Positions 34,713 through 46,546 of a stretch of DNA of 64,000 nt are shown here, in pieces (position 1 is the first letter of the stretch; every line of letters starts with the position of its first letter). The notes below the pieces were generated by a model. It was given only the letters and a program-made list of their open reading frames with translations, had not been told where the DNA came from and did not search any database. The translations under genes and the position numbers were made by a program. Source of the stretch: Acidimicrobiales bacterium (GTDB taxonomy: Bacteria; Actinomycetota; Acidimicrobiia; Acidimicrobiales; MedAcidi-G1); contig JARQPW010000006.1 of NCBI GenBank assembly GCA_029577135.1, forward strand, positions 18,572 to 82,571, given 5' to 3'.

Positions 34713-35480
34713 CTACACAGCCGGGGTGATGAGGCCGTAGTGGCCGTCGAAGCGCCGGTAGAGAACGTTCCCCCGGTCGAGGTCGGAGTCCGGGTCGGCG
34801 AAGAACACGAAGGCATCGTCGGTCTCGTCGAGCAGCGCCACGGCCTCCGCCAGCGGCAGGTGGTTGAACACCACCGAGCCTGAATGGATCGGCGGTCGGG
34901 TGTCGCCCGGGAGGTCCTCTTCGGCGACCAAGGGCACGACGTGGAGGCTGCCGTCGCCGTTCCGGTACACGACCCGGTCGAGGTCGTGGTCGGCGTCGAG
35001 GAACAGGTAGAAGCCGTGGTCCAACTGGTCCATCTCGTCGGCGGCCTCCTCGAGGCTCATGGGGTGCATGGCGAGCGTCTTGTGGCGGACCACCTCGCGT
35101 TCGTCCGAGGACACAGCGCTGTAGCCGGCGTGGTTCGGGGTCGGTTCGGGCTCGTGGTGCCGGTCCTCGTGGCGGTCGCGTCGTCGGCGGAGTCGCTTCG
35201 AGAGCCGGTTATGGAGCAGGTCGACGGCCTCGGCGATCGAGTGCCCGCTGGCGTGGGCGCGCACGGGCGTGCCATTCAGGTCGATGGAGGCCTCGGCGAT
35301 CGCAGGCAACTCGAGGGCGGCCTTCTCGCGGACCTTCAACTTCACCACCGCCGCCAGAACCGGTTCGTGTCCCAACTCGCAGAGCGTCTGGACCTTTTCG
35401 ACCGCCTGCTCCCGATCTCGTGGGGAGATGACCCCCCGGGTGAGCAGCTCGACCTCACAGACGGCATGTGGCTTGACCAC
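34713..35480 (-). CDS. hpf: Ribosome hibernation promoting factor, long form with duplicated C-terminal domain
   Basis: A 255-residue protein. Residues 1-105 form the S30AE (YfiA/HPF) domain (VEKVQTLCELGHEPVL, SIDLNGTPVRAHASGHS, EAVDLLHNRLSKRL). A basic, His-rich linker follows, then two copies of the C-terminal dimerisation domain: HPMSLEEAADEMDQLDHGFYLFLDADHD (about 134-162) and LPLAEAVALLDETDDAFVFFADPDSD (about 205-230). Long HPFs dimerise ribosomes; mycobacterial RafH/Rv0079 relatives are induced by hypoxia. GTG 35480 follows GGAAGGTGG. A CTGACA-17-CATGAT promoter candidate lies upstream. Confidence 0.87.
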   Translation of the reverse strand: MVKPHAVCEVELLTRGVISPRDREQAVEKVQTLCELGHEPVLAAVVKLKVREKAALELPAIAEASIDLNGTPVRAHASGHSIAEAVDLLHNRLSKRLRRRRDRHEDRHHEPEPTPNHAGYSAVSSDEREVVRHKTLAMHPMSLEEAADEMDQLDHGFYLFLDADHDLDRVVYRNGDGSLHVVPLVAEEDLPGDTRPPIHSGSVVFNHLPLAEAVALLDETDDAFVFFADPDSDLDRGNVLYRRFDGHYGLITPAV

Positions 35481-35514
35481 GTGTCCACCTTCCGGTTGTC
35501 ACTTGCGTGCCCCC

Positions 35515-35543
35515 ATCATGGCGCGGATTTCGACCCTTGTCAG
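35515..35543 (-). promoter_or_regulatory. Candidate sigma70-type promoter for hpf
   Basis: On the minus strand CTGACA (35543-35538) is separated by 17 nt from CATGAT (35520-35515), giving a leader of about 30 nt to GTG 35480 that holds a ribosome binding site. Confidence 0.35.
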
Positions 35544-35604
35544 GCGCGAATTTCCCGAAGGGACATCATGGCGTCGCGCCGGTGTGCTGCGAGACTGCGT
35601 GCCC

Positions 35605-36465
35605 ATGGCCTACCGACTCTCGACCCTCGCCGACGGCCGGACCGTCCTCCTCGACGACGGCCAGCTGGAGGGTGAAAGCGCCCGCTGGTGGGACCTCGCC
35701 CGCCTCACCGACGGTCGACTCGCCGACCCGCTCGACGCCCTCGCCGACCCTGCCGGCCTCGACGCCCTGACCGATGCTGCAGGCGTGCCCCATGGCGACC
35801 CGGACGGCGAGGTGGCGCTCGGCGGCCTGGGGCCGTCGGTGCCCCGGCCCCGCAAGGTGTTCGGCATCGGCATGAACTTCGGTGCCCACATCGCAGAGAT
35901 GGGCCGGTCGGCGCCCGCCATCCCGGTCATCTTCACCAAGTGGCCGAACTGCCTCACCGGACCCGGCAGCGACATCGTCCTGGTCGGCGACCGCACCGAC
36001 TACGAGGTCGAGTTGGTGGCGGTCATCGGCCGGACCTGCCGGAGCCTCGACCCCTCCGAGGTGTGGGACACCCTCGCCGGCGTGGCCGTCGGCCAGGACG
36101 TGTCGGACCGGGCACTACAGCTGGCGTCGAGTCCGCCACAGTTCAGCCTCGGCAAGAGCCACGACACCTTCGGCCCCCTCGGCCCGGTCACGTCGCTCGA
36201 CCTGGTCGACGACCCCACCGACCTGACGCTCCACTGTTGGGTCGACGGCGAGATGCGCCAGGACAGCCACACCAGCCTGATGATCCTCGGCGTGCCGGGC
36301 CTCGTCGCCTACCTGTCGGAGGTCTGCACGCTCGAGCCGGGCGACCTGGTGTTCACCGGGACGCCGGCCGGCGTCGGCGACCCGCAGGGACGCTGCCTCG
36401 AGGTGGGACAACTGGTCGAGTCGGAGATCCCCGGCGTGGGCCGGCTCGCCAACCGCTGCGTGTAG
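35605..36465 (+). CDS. Fumarylacetoacetate hydrolase family protein
   Basis: A 286-residue FAH-fold protein. FGIGMNFGAHIAEMG (about 85-100) and the metal-binding DYEVELVAVIGR with its two Glu, followed by GQDVSDR with Asp, are the family's metal site; GDLVFTGTPAGVGDPQGR is the conserved C-terminal block. Members hydrolyse acylpyruvates, oxaloacetate or 2-hydroxymuconate-type C-C bonds. ATG 35605 (or GTG 35599) begins the conserved region; a GAGACT box lies 8 nt before. The long open frame upstream overlaps hpf and is not used. Confidence 0.9.
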   Translation: MAYRLSTLADGRTVLLDDGQLEGESARWWDLARLTDGRLADPLDALADPAGLDALTDAAGVPHGDPDGEVALGGLGPSVPRPRKVFGIGMNFGAHIAEMGRSAPAIPVIFTKWPNCLTGPGSDIVLVGDRTDYEVELVAVIGRTCRSLDPSEVWDTLAGVAVGQDVSDRALQLASSPPQFSLGKSHDTFGPLGPVTSLDLVDDPTDLTLHCWVDGEMRQDSHTSLMILGVPGLVAYLSEVCTLEPGDLVFTGTPAGVGDPQGRCLEVGQLVESEIPGVGRLANRCV

Positions 36466-36480
36466 GGAATCCCCCCCGGG

Positions 36481-38133
<1,653 letters not shown>

Positions 38134-38139
38134 GGCTCC

Positions 38140-38145
38140 AACCTA
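38140..38145 (-). promoter_or_regulatory. -10 box TAGGTT, 6 nt before fumarase start
   Basis: TAGGTT on the minus strand, 6 nt before the ATG at 38133. Confidence 0.6.
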
Positions 38146-38195
38146 ACGGTCGCGGGGTGGCGCCAGTGGGGAGTTGTGCGCCGGGCGTCCTCGGC

Positions 38196-39230
38196 TCAGG
38201 CGGCCAGGTCCGCCACGATCGGCGTCCAGAATTCGGCGCCGTGGTCGCCCCCGAGGGCGTAGAAGGTCATGCGGTCGACGCAGTCGCCGTAGCGGGCCCG
38301 GATGCCGGCGGCCACCTTGTCGGGCTCGGCAACGACGGCGAACGTGTCGAGCATCTCGTCGTCGATGAGCTCGCCCATTGCCTGCCACTCGCCGCGCTTG
38401 GACATGGCGTTGAGGTCGCCGTGGAGGCCCTCCCAGCCGTGGATCTCGAGCACGCCCAGGTAGGCGGGGGTCGAGGCGTAGAAGGCGATCTGCTGGCGGA
38501 TGCCGGTGGCAGCCCTCGCCATGGCCTCCTCGTCGGGGCCGGTGACCACGAAGCCGGGGCCCATGATCTCGAAGTCGTCGAGCGTGCGACCGGACTTCGC
38601 CAGGCCGGCCTTGATCCTCGGCAGGGTGACCTCGCGCAGGTACGTCTCGGTGGAGAAGGCGTGGCAGATGATGCCGTCGCAGACCTCGCCGGCGACCTCC
38701 GACATGAGCGGTCCGACCGCCGAGATGAACACCTTGGGCGGGCCGCACTCGTTGGAGCCGGGGTTGAAGAACGGCGTCATCAGGGTGTGGGTGTAGAAGT
38801 CGCCGCGGAACGCCAGCTTCGTACCGTTGTTCCAACAGTCCCAGATGGCCTGCATGGCGCTCACGAACTCGCGCATCCGGGCGGCCGGGTGGGACCACTC
38901 CATGGAGAAGCGCTTGGTGATGTGCGGCCGGATCTGGGTGCCGAGCCCCATGATGAAGCGGCCGTCGCTGTAGCGCTGTAGGTCGTGGCCGATCTGGGCG
39001 AGGATCATGGGGTTGCGGGCGAAGGCCACGGCGATCGAGGTGCCCAGTTCGAGGCGCTCGGTGTGCTCGGCGGCGATGACGTGCGGCAGGAAGGGGTCGT
39101 GGCTGGTCTCGGCGGTCCAGGCGCCGGCATAGCCCTCGTCCTCGAGGCGCTTCGCGGACGCCCCGATGGAGGCGAGTCCGCCGGACAGGGAAGTGGGGTT
39201 GGCGGCGCCGAGGCCACCGTCGATCTTCAC
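38196..39230 (-). CDS. LLM-class F420-dependent oxidoreductase (TIGR03617-like)
   Basis: A 344-residue F420-type luciferase-like oxidoreductase. GYAGAWTAETSHDPFLP, LGTSIAVAFARNPMILAQIGHDL, SDGRFIMGLGTQIRPHITKRF and PKVFISAVGPLMSEVAGEV fit the TIGR03617 group known from actinobacteria. Such enzymes use reduced F420 in oxidoreductions whose substrates are mostly unknown. GTG 39230 is supported by a TACCGT box 6 nt upstream. Confidence 0.88.
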   Translation of the reverse strand: MKIDGGLGAANPTSLSGGLASIGASAKRLEDEGYAGAWTAETSHDPFLPHVIAAEHTERLELGTSIAVAFARNPMILAQIGHDLQRYSDGRFIMGLGTQIRPHITKRFSMEWSHPAARMREFVSAMQAIWDCWNNGTKLAFRGDFYTHTLMTPFFNPGSNECGPPKVFISAVGPLMSEVAGEVCDGIICHAFSTETYLREVTLPRIKAGLAKSGRTLDDFEIMGPGFVVTGPDEEAMARAATGIRQQIAFYASTPAYLGVLEIHGWEGLHGDLNAMSKRGEWQAMGELIDDEMLDTFAVVAEPDKVAAGIRARYGDCVDRMTFYALGGDHGAEFWTPIVADLAA

Positions 39231-39236
39231 GCGCCG

Positions 39237-39242
39237 ACGGTA
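39237..39242 (-). promoter_or_regulatory. -10 box TACCGT, 6 nt before start at 39230
   Basis: TACCGT on the minus strand, 6 nt before the GTG. Confidence 0.6.
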
Positions 39243-39262
39243 CCGCGGGCGTTCCCGCTGGC

Positions 39263-39268
39263 TAGCGT
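39263..39268 (+). promoter_or_regulatory. -10 box TAGCGT, 9 nt before start at 39278
   Basis: TAGCGT followed by 9 nt and the ATG of the histidine phosphatase. Confidence 0.5.
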
Positions 39269-39277
39269 CCGCCGCTG

Positions 39278-39936
39278 ATGGAACTCCTGCTGGTCCGCCA
39301 TGCGCTCCCGGTACGCGTCGACAACTCCGCCACGGGCGCCGAGGCCGACCCGGTGCTGTCCGAACTGGGATGGCGCCAGTCGCAGGCCCTGGCCGACTGG
39401 CTGATTGGTCCGCTGTCCGGCGGACCGCCGGCCGAACCGGTGGATGCGGTGTACGCCAGCACGCGTGCCCGGGCCCGCCAGACCGCCGAGCCCCTGGCCG
39501 AGCGGCTGGGGCAGGACCTGCGGATCGAGCCGGGGCTCGACGAGTACGACGACGGCGAGCCCGAGTACATCCCGATCGAGGAGCTCAAGGCGACCGGCGA
39601 TCCCCGCTGGCACGAACTGGTCTCCGAGGACGCCATCCCCGCCCCGGAGGCGTTCATGGCGCAGGTGGTAACCGGCGTCGACCGGATCATCGCCGCCCAC
39701 CCCGGTCAGCGGGTGGTGGCCTTCTGCCATGGCGGGACCATCGCGGCCTATATGGCCTACCTGCTCGGACTCGATCGGATCTTCTTCTTCGAGGCGGCGT
39801 ACACGTCGGTGAACCGGGTGCTGGCCGCCTCGACGGGGGAGCGCAGCCTGGGCTCGCTCAACGAGACCGCCCACCTGCGGGTGGCGGGGGTGCCGACGTA
39901 TCTGCCGGAAGGCCTCCCGAAGAATCTGTCCGGGGA

Positions 39937-39940
<4 letters not shown>
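39278..39940 (+). CDS. Histidine phosphatase (phosphoglycerate-mutase-like)
   Basis: A 220-residue histidine phosphatase. The phosphoacceptor is in LLVRHALPV (RHxLP variant of RHG), with [19 protein letters not shown] supplying the second Arg, and [16 protein letters not shown] the proton-donor His. These enzymes act on phosphoglycerate, sugar phosphates, alpha-ribazole phosphate or lipids. It converges on acetoacetyl-CoA synthetase with a 4-nt overlap. Confidence 0.9.
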
Positions 39941-41868
<1,928 letters not shown>

Positions 41869-41876
41869 GGCCGGCG

Positions 41877-41882
41877 AGCGTA
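41877..41882 (-). promoter_or_regulatory. -10 box TACGCT, 8 nt before start at 41868
   Basis: TACGCT on the minus strand, 8 nt before the ATG of the acetoacetyl-CoA synthetase gene. Confidence 0.55.
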
Positions 41883-41911
41883 GTCAGTGTCGCAGGCGGC
41901 AGACTGGGCCG

Positions 41912-42394
41912 ATGGGAGACGTACAGGAAACGCGGACCGGCCGCTGGTTCGAGGAACTGCCGGTGGGCCTGGTGCTGCGCCACGCCCTGACCCGCACTGT
42001 CACCGAGACCGACAACCTGTTGTTCTGCGCCATCACGCACAACCCTCAGCCGCTGCACCTCGACGCCGAGTTTGCCGCCGGCACCGAGTTCGGCCAGCGT
42101 CTCGTCAACAGCCTCTTCACCCATGGCCTGGTGGTGGGCGTGAGCGTGGCCGACACGACGCTCGGCACCACGATCGCCAACCTCGGGTTCGAGGAGACGA
42201 CCTTTCCCACGCCCGTCTTTCTCGGCGACACGTTGCGGGTCGAGACCGAGGTCGTGGCCGCCCGGGCTTCGAACTCCCGCCCCGACGCCGGGATCGTCAC
42301 CTTCGAGCACCGGGCCCTCAACCAGCGCGACGAACTGGTGTGCCGGAGCCGTCGCAACGCCCTGATGCGTCGGCGGCCCGTCGGAACTGCCTGA
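41912..42394 (+). CDS. MaoC-family (R)-hydratase/mesaconyl-CoA hydratase-like protein
   Basis: A 160-residue hot-dog fold protein. The hydratase segment [21 protein letters not shown] matches the branch of MaoC proteins with NPQPLH (mesaconyl-CoA hydratase-like and CitE-associated) where the usual catalytic Asp before the Asn is replaced. [22 protein letters not shown] and [14 protein letters not shown] complete the fold. It hydrates an enoyl-CoA. A CAGACT box lies 6 nt before the ATG. The Fur gene follows at once. Confidence 0.85.
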   Translation: MGDVQETRTGRWFEELPVGLVLRHALTRTVTETDNLLFCAITHNPQPLHLDAEFAAGTEFGQRLVNSLFTHGLVVGVSVADTTLGTTIANLGFEETTFPTPVFLGDTLRVETEVVAARASNSRPDAGIVTFEHRALNQRDELVCRSRRNALMRRRPVGTA

Positions 42395-42405
42395 GGCATG
42401 GAGCG

Positions 42406-42411
42406 TAGGCT
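42406..42411 (+). promoter_or_regulatory. -10 box TAGGCT, 7 nt before the preferred Fur start
   Basis: TAGGCT lies inside the longer possible Fur frame, 7 nt before GTG 42419, and decides for that shorter start. Confidence 0.5.
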
Positions 42412-42418
42412 CGACGAC

Positions 42419-42868
42419 GTGGCGCACGTGGATGATGACTGGACGGACCTCCATGCCTCCGTCGACCAGCGGCTGCGGGCGGCCGGCCTGCGCAACAGCC
42501 GCTCCCGTCAGGTGGTGGCCGACGTGCTGGTCCGGGCCGGTCGGCCGCTGAGCCTTCCCGAGATCCTCGACGCCGATGCCGAACTGGCCCAGAGCTCGGC
42601 CTACCGGAACCTCGGCGAACTGGTGGACGCCGGCGTCGCCCGCCGGGTCGAGTCGGTCGACGACCACGCCCGCTTCGAACTCCACGAGTCGCTCACCGGG
42701 CACCACCACCACCTGGTGTGCACCTTGTGTGGCCGGGTCGAGGACTTCGACGTCCCCAACGACTTCGAGGTCGGCATCGATGCGATGGTCCATGCCGCCG
42801 AGTCACAGGGCTTCCGGATCGACGCCCACCGCTTCGACCTGCTGGGCCGCTGCGCTCGCTGTTCGTAG
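42419..42868 (+). CDS. Fur-family transcriptional regulator
   Basis: A metalloregulator of about 149 residues: winged helix (LRNSRSRQVVADVLV, SLPEILDADAELAQSSAYRNLGEL), then the metal-binding region GHHHHLVCTLCGRVEDF with one CxxC and a C-terminal GRCARCS with the second. It may sense Fe, Zn or peroxide. A longer frame begins at ATG 42398, but the TAGGCT box inside it favours GTG 42419. It is followed after 20 nt by a NUDIX gene. Confidence 0.88.
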   Translation: MAHVDDDWTDLHASVDQRLRAAGLRNSRSRQVVADVLVRAGRPLSLPEILDADAELAQSSAYRNLGELVDAGVARRVESVDDHARFELHESLTGHHHHLVCTLCGRVEDFDVPNDFEVGIDAMVHAAESQGFRIDAHRFDLLGRCARCS

Positions 42869-42888
42869 GGACACAGGGGCCGACTGCC

Positions 42889-43380
42889 ATGTGGCTCAAG
42901 CGTGCGGCGGCGCGGGTCGTGCTCCTCGACCGCGAGGGGCGCATCTTCCTCGTCAACGCCGAGGACCCGATCGACCCGTTCAAGCGGGCCTGGTGGGAGA
43001 TTCCCGGTGGCGGAATCGGCTGGGGCGAGGACTCGGGTTCGGCCGCCGCCCGGGAGCTCTACGAGGAGACCGGCATCGCGGACCTCGAGATGGGACCGGT
43101 CATCTGGACCCAGCACGTGCAGTTCGACTTCGGTGGATGGCACTTCGACAGCGACGAGAAGATCCACGTGGCGTGGTGCGACGGCGGGGAGTATCGACCG
43201 CAGCACCTCGAGGCGCTGGAGGCGGCGGCGTTCCTCGGGGCCCGCTGGTGGGCGCTCGACGAACTGTTGGACAGTGACGAACCGGTGCTGCCGACGCTGC
43301 TGCGCGAGCACCTGCCACCGATCGTGGCGGGTGTCCTACCGGACGTCCCGATCGACATCTCTCCCGTGGCGCTGGACTGA
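42889..43380 (+). CDS. NUDIX hydrolase
   Basis: A 163-residue NUDIX protein. The Nudix box is complete: GGGIGWGEDSG at about residues 42-52, then RELYEETGI with the RE and EExG metal-binding residues. N-terminal KRAAARVVLLDREGRIFLV and the Trp-rich middle resemble ADP-ribose or nucleotide-sugar pyrophosphatases of actinobacteria. The substrate is open. ATG 42889 is within 21 nt of the Fur stop, so co-transcription is likely. Confidence 0.9.
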   Translation: MWLKRAAARVVLLDREGRIFLVNAEDPIDPFKRAWWEIPGGGIGWGEDSGSAAARELYEETGIADLEMGPVIWTQHVQFDFGGWHFDSDEKIHVAWCDGGEYRPQHLEALEAAAFLGARWWALDELLDSDEPVLPTLLREHLPPIVAGVLPDVPIDISPVALD

Positions 43381-43407
43381 ACGGTCGCCGGGACCGGGCC
43401 CCGTCGC

Positions 43408-44001
43408 TCAGGACAGGTCTTCGAGGCCTCCCCAGGCGAGGCGTGTGGTGAGGGTCGCCATCTCGTCCGCCGAGCGCCGGCGTCCCTCGTGCATCCAGTA
43501 CCGCACCATCCCCTCGGAGATCCCGCTGATGCCGGCGGCCATCACCAGGGCCTCGTCGTCGTCGACCCCGTTGATGAGGCGGGCGACCATGGCGATGAAG
43601 GTGTCCTGCACCCGGCGGGCCTCCCGCTTGAATTCGGAGACCGAGCCGAGGCTCGAGCCGTAGAGGACGCTGAAGGCGTCGGGGTGATCGTCGAAGAAGT
43701 GGAAGAAGGCGACGAAGCCGGCCTCGACGCGCTGGCGGGGGGTGTCGACCCCGGCCAAACGCTCGGCGATGGCGGCGTGGAGTCGGTCGCCGGTCCGTGC
43801 GAGCAGTTGGGCGAAGAGCTCGTGCTTGGAGGCGAAGTGCTGGTAGAGGACCGGCTTGGTGACGCCGGCCTTGGTGGCAAGGGCGTTCATGGAGGTCTCG
43901 TGGTAGCCGTTCTGGGCGAAGATCCCGAGGGCGATGTCGAGCAACTGCTGCCGGCGTTCGGCGGCGGGCATGCGCACGGTGGAGGTCGCTGTAGCGCTCA
44001 C
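43408..44001 (-). CDS. TetR-family transcriptional regulator
   Basis: A 197-residue TetR repressor. The N-terminal helix-turn-helix ALGIFAQNGYHETSMNALATKAG VTKPVLYQHFASK (about residues 22-56) is the family signature; the C-terminal ligand domain has FHFFDDHPDAFSVLYG and an actinobacterial pattern. GTG 44001 is supported by a TACCGT box 6 nt upstream. The regulated gene is unknown; it is not divergent from an obvious target. Confidence 0.9.
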   Translation of the reverse strand: MSATATSTVRMPAAERRQQLLDIALGIFAQNGYHETSMNALATKAGVTKPVLYQHFASKHELFAQLLARTGDRLHAAIAERLAGVDTPRQRVEAGFVAFFHFFDDHPDAFSVLYGSSLGSVSEFKREARRVQDTFIAMVARLINGVDDDEALVMAAGISGISEGMVRYWMHEGRRRSADEMATLTTRLAWGGLEDLS

Positions 44002-44007
44002 AGGGCG

Positions 44008-44013
44008 ACGGTA
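44008..44013 (-). promoter_or_regulatory. -10 box TACCGT, 6 nt before tetR-like start
   Basis: TACCGT on the minus strand, 6 nt before GTG 44001. Confidence 0.6.
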
Positions 44014-44053
44014 GCCAAAGGCTCGTCGATAGGTGAAGGCGGGCGGAGATGCC

Positions 44054-44335
44054 TCAGTGGCGGGAGGGGCGCCCGGCATCCTCGTCGGCGGCGGCCTGCA
44101 CGGCGTAGTGGAGGATGATGGCGGGGGCCAGCACGATCGATCCGGCGACGAGGAGCACGATGAGGGTGGTGGCGATGCCGTCGCTGAAGTCTCCGACCAT
44201 GCCGACGATGAACAGCACGATGGCGGTGAGGAAGGCGAGGTAGCCGAGCCGCTTGCCGGTGGAGGCCAGGCGGCCCATGCGTGCCCGGCGGACGAGGACG
44301 GGATCGGTCGGGGATTCAGGATGTGTGCCGTTCAC
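44054..44335 (-). CDS. Small two-helix membrane protein
   Basis: A 93-residue hypothetical membrane protein. Two hydrophobic helices are clear: GYLAFLTAIVLFIVGMVGD (about 32-50) and TTLIVLLVAGSIVLAPAIIL (about 57-76), between a basic N-terminus and a polar C-terminus. Its GTG overlaps the TGA of the glycosyltransferase (GTGA), so it is translated with it. It may anchor or regulate that enzyme; no family is recognised. Confidence 0.65.
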   Translation of the reverse strand: MNGTHPESPTDPVLVRRARMGRLASTGKRLGYLAFLTAIVLFIVGMVGDFSDGIATTLIVLLVAGSIVLAPAIILHYAVQAAADEDAGRPSRH

Positions 44336-45381
44336 GTGAGCCAGCCTGCCTCGTCGAGAAGCGCCCGCAACCGTCCGGCCATGCGGTCCAGCGAGAGTTC
44401 CCGGGCGGCAACCTCCCGGTTGCGGTCGAGGAGTGCCGGGTCGGGGTCGGCCAGCCATGCCCGGACCGGCCCGAGGTCGTCGGCGGGGAACCACTCGAGG
44501 CCGAGGGCCCGTAGTTCGTCGGCGACCGGGTAGTCGCCGACCACGGCCGGCCTTCTGGCCAGGGTGGCCTCGACGGGCGGGTTGCCGAAGCCCTCCCACG
44601 TCGAGGGGAACACGACCAGGTCGGCGGCGGCATAGACGTCGGAGCGGGTGGTGGCCGGCTCCCGCAGCACCGGGCAGAGGCCGTCGGCGAGCAGGCGTTC
44701 CAGTTCGGGGCCGTAGCCGTCCTCGGCGGGGCCGAGCAGCCAGTAGGTGCCGCCCAACTCGGCCGCGATTTTGATGGCCCGACCCACATCCTTGCGGGGG
44801 ATGGCCCGGACGGGGTGGGCGACGAGCAGGGTGTCGTCGTCGACCCCGAGGCCTGCCCTGGTTCCGACCCGGTCGCCGGGCGGCGGGTCGGGGTCGAAGC
44901 CGTTGTGGATGGTGGTGGCGGCGATCCCGCGGTCGGCCATTTGCCGGCGGGTCAGGTCGTTGATCGTGACGTGGCGCCAGGCCGGGTCGTCAGGAGGCAG
45001 GTCGGTGACGTGGGCGAAGCGCTCCCGCTGCCAGGGCGGGTCGTGGTGGTGCAGGACCGTCGGGCGGCCACGGAGCACGTCGCCCACGGCGTGGGCGGCG
45101 GCCGGGTTGAGTGGGATCGTGCAGAGGTTCTCGACGACGACGAGGTTGGCACCGGCCAGCGCTTCATCGAGTTCGGACGGGTCGGGAGGGTCGTTGTCGT
45201 CGATCCCGAGGCCGGGGACCACGGTCATCGCGCCGTCGGCGTGCCAGCCCGGCTCGAAGCCGCCGGCCACCCAGTCCACGTCGAAGCCCATCTGGTGCAG
45301 CGCGTCGGCCCAGTTCCGTGCTACGACCGAGACACCGTCGGTCGGTCCGAACCGGAAGGAGATGATGGAACAGCGGGGCAT
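44332..45381 (-). CDS. Family 4 glycosyltransferase
   Basis: A 349-residue GT-B glycosyltransferase. FGPTDGVSVVARNWADALHQMG is the glycine-rich acceptor start, and VVFPSTWEGFGNPPVEATLARRP carries the EX7E nucleotide-sugar motif. It moves a sugar from a nucleotide donor to an unknown acceptor. It is divergent from, and overlaps the start of, a GH63-like glycosidase; together they suggest synthesis and turnover of a glycoside such as glucosylglycerate or mannosylglycerate, which is inference. Confidence 0.87.
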   Translation of the reverse strand: MPRCSIISFRFGPTDGVSVVARNWADALHQMGFDVDWVAGGFEPGWHADGAMTVVPGLGIDDNDPPDPSELDEALAGANLVVVENLCTIPLNPAAAHAVGDVLRGRPTVLHHHDPPWQRERFAHVTDLPPDDPAWRHVTINDLTRRQMADRGIAATTIHNGFDPDPPPGDRVGTRAGLGVDDDTLLVAHPVRAIPRKDVGRAIKIAAELGGTYWLLGPAEDGYGPELERLLADGLCPVLREPATTRSDVYAAADLVVFPSTWEGFGNPPVEATLARRPAVVGDYPVADELRALGLEWFPADDLGPVRAWLADPDPALLDRNREVAARELSLDRMAGRLRALLDEAGWLT

Positions 45382-46546
45382 GGCCCTCCCGGGCCTGGAG
45401 GATGTGGGTGCGTTGCGCGACGCCGTGCAACGGGTGCTCGACGACCACTGGGTGCCGGAAGGGTACGCAGCGCCCCATGCGGGGACCTACCCCTGGCAGT
45501 GGCTCTGGGACTCGTGCTTCCACGTGCTCGTCTGGCAGGCGCTGGGCTGCACCGACCGGGCGCAGGCCGAGCTGGCCTCGCTGTTCGGCCCGCAGGCGCC
45601 GTCGGGGTTCGTGCCGCACATGAACTACGTGGTCCGGCCCGGCCACCACGCCGACCTGTGGGGGCGCGACGATGCCTCGTCGATCACGCAGCCGCCGATG
45701 TACGGGCACGCCGTGGCCGAGTTGGTCCGGTCGGGCACGCCGCCGCCTGACGAGGTGGTGGCGGCGGCCGCCGCCGGTCTGCGGTTCCTGATGGAGCAAC
45801 GGGACCGGGATGACTCGGGGCTGGTGCTGCTGTGCCACCCGTGGGAGTCGGGGGCCGATGACAGCCCCCGCTGGGACGACCGGTGTCCGGGCGGCTTCGA
45901 CATCGGGCGTTGGCGGGCCGAGAAGGACCGGTTGGTCACGACGATCGGGTTCTCGGCCGACGGGTCGCCGCTCCGGAACCCGGCCTTCCCGGTGGCGTCG
46001 GCCAGCTTCAACGCCCTCGTGGCGTTCAACGCCGGAGAGCTGGCCTCGGTGACCGGCAACGATGGGCTCGCCGCTGCGGCCGACGAGTTGGCCGCCGCCC
46101 TCGACGCCCGCTGGGACGACGACCTCGGCACCTGGGTGGACGCCGGCCCCACCGCCGACGGGTCGGGCCGCTGCCGCACGGCCGACGCCCTGCTGCCGCT
46201 GCTGGTCACCGCTGACTCCACGAAGGCCGCCCGGGTGGTGGACGACCTGCTCGATCCCGTTGCCCACGGCGGCCCGTGGGGCCCGACGGGCGTGCACCGC
46301 GCCGAGCCGATCTTCGACCCCGCCGGCTACTGGCGGGGCCCGGTCTGGCCGCAGTTGGCCTACCTGCTGGTGCTCGGCGCCGTCCGCTTCGATCCGGATG
46401 CAGCTGAACAACTGGCGGCGACGACCGTGGCGGGGGCGTGGGCGTCGGGCCTCGCTGAGTACTGGCACCCCGACACCGGTGAGGGCCTGGGCGCCAGCCC
46501 CCAGTCCTGGACCGGCCTGGCCCTCCTGCTGGCGGAGTGGACCTAA
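45365..46546 (+). CDS. GH63-like (alpha/alpha)6-barrel glycosidase, MGH/glucosylglycerate hydrolase-like
   Basis: A 393-residue glycoside hydrolase. WQWLWDSCFHVLVWQALG, QPPMYGHAVAEL, HPWESGADDSPRWDDR and GYWRGPVWPQLAYLLV are the ordered motifs of bacterial GH63/mannosylglycerate hydrolase-type enzymes; the Asp in SGADDSP is the expected acid and a Glu in the C-terminal LAEYWHPDTGEGLGA region the base. It lacks the N-terminal beta domain of longer GH63 proteins. ATG 45365 follows GGAAGGAG; ATG 45380 is an alternative. Its start overlaps the divergent glycosyltransferase start by about 17 nt. Confidence 0.82.
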   Translation: MEQRGMALPGLEDVGALRDAVQRVLDDHWVPEGYAAPHAGTYPWQWLWDSCFHVLVWQALGCTDRAQAELASLFGPQAPSGFVPHMNYVVRPGHHADLWGRDDASSITQPPMYGHAVAELVRSGTPPPDEVVAAAAAGLRFLMEQRDRDDSGLVLLCHPWESGADDSPRWDDRCPGGFDIGRWRAEKDRLVTTIGFSADGSPLRNPAFPVASASFNALVAFNAGELASVTGNDGLAAAADELAAALDARWDDDLGTWVDAGPTADGSGRCRTADALLPLLVTADSTKAARVVDDLLDPVAHGGPWGPTGVHRAEPIFDPAGYWRGPVWPQLAYLLVLGAVRFDPDAAEQLAATTVAGAWASGLAEYWHPDTGEGLGASPQSWTGLALLLAEWT

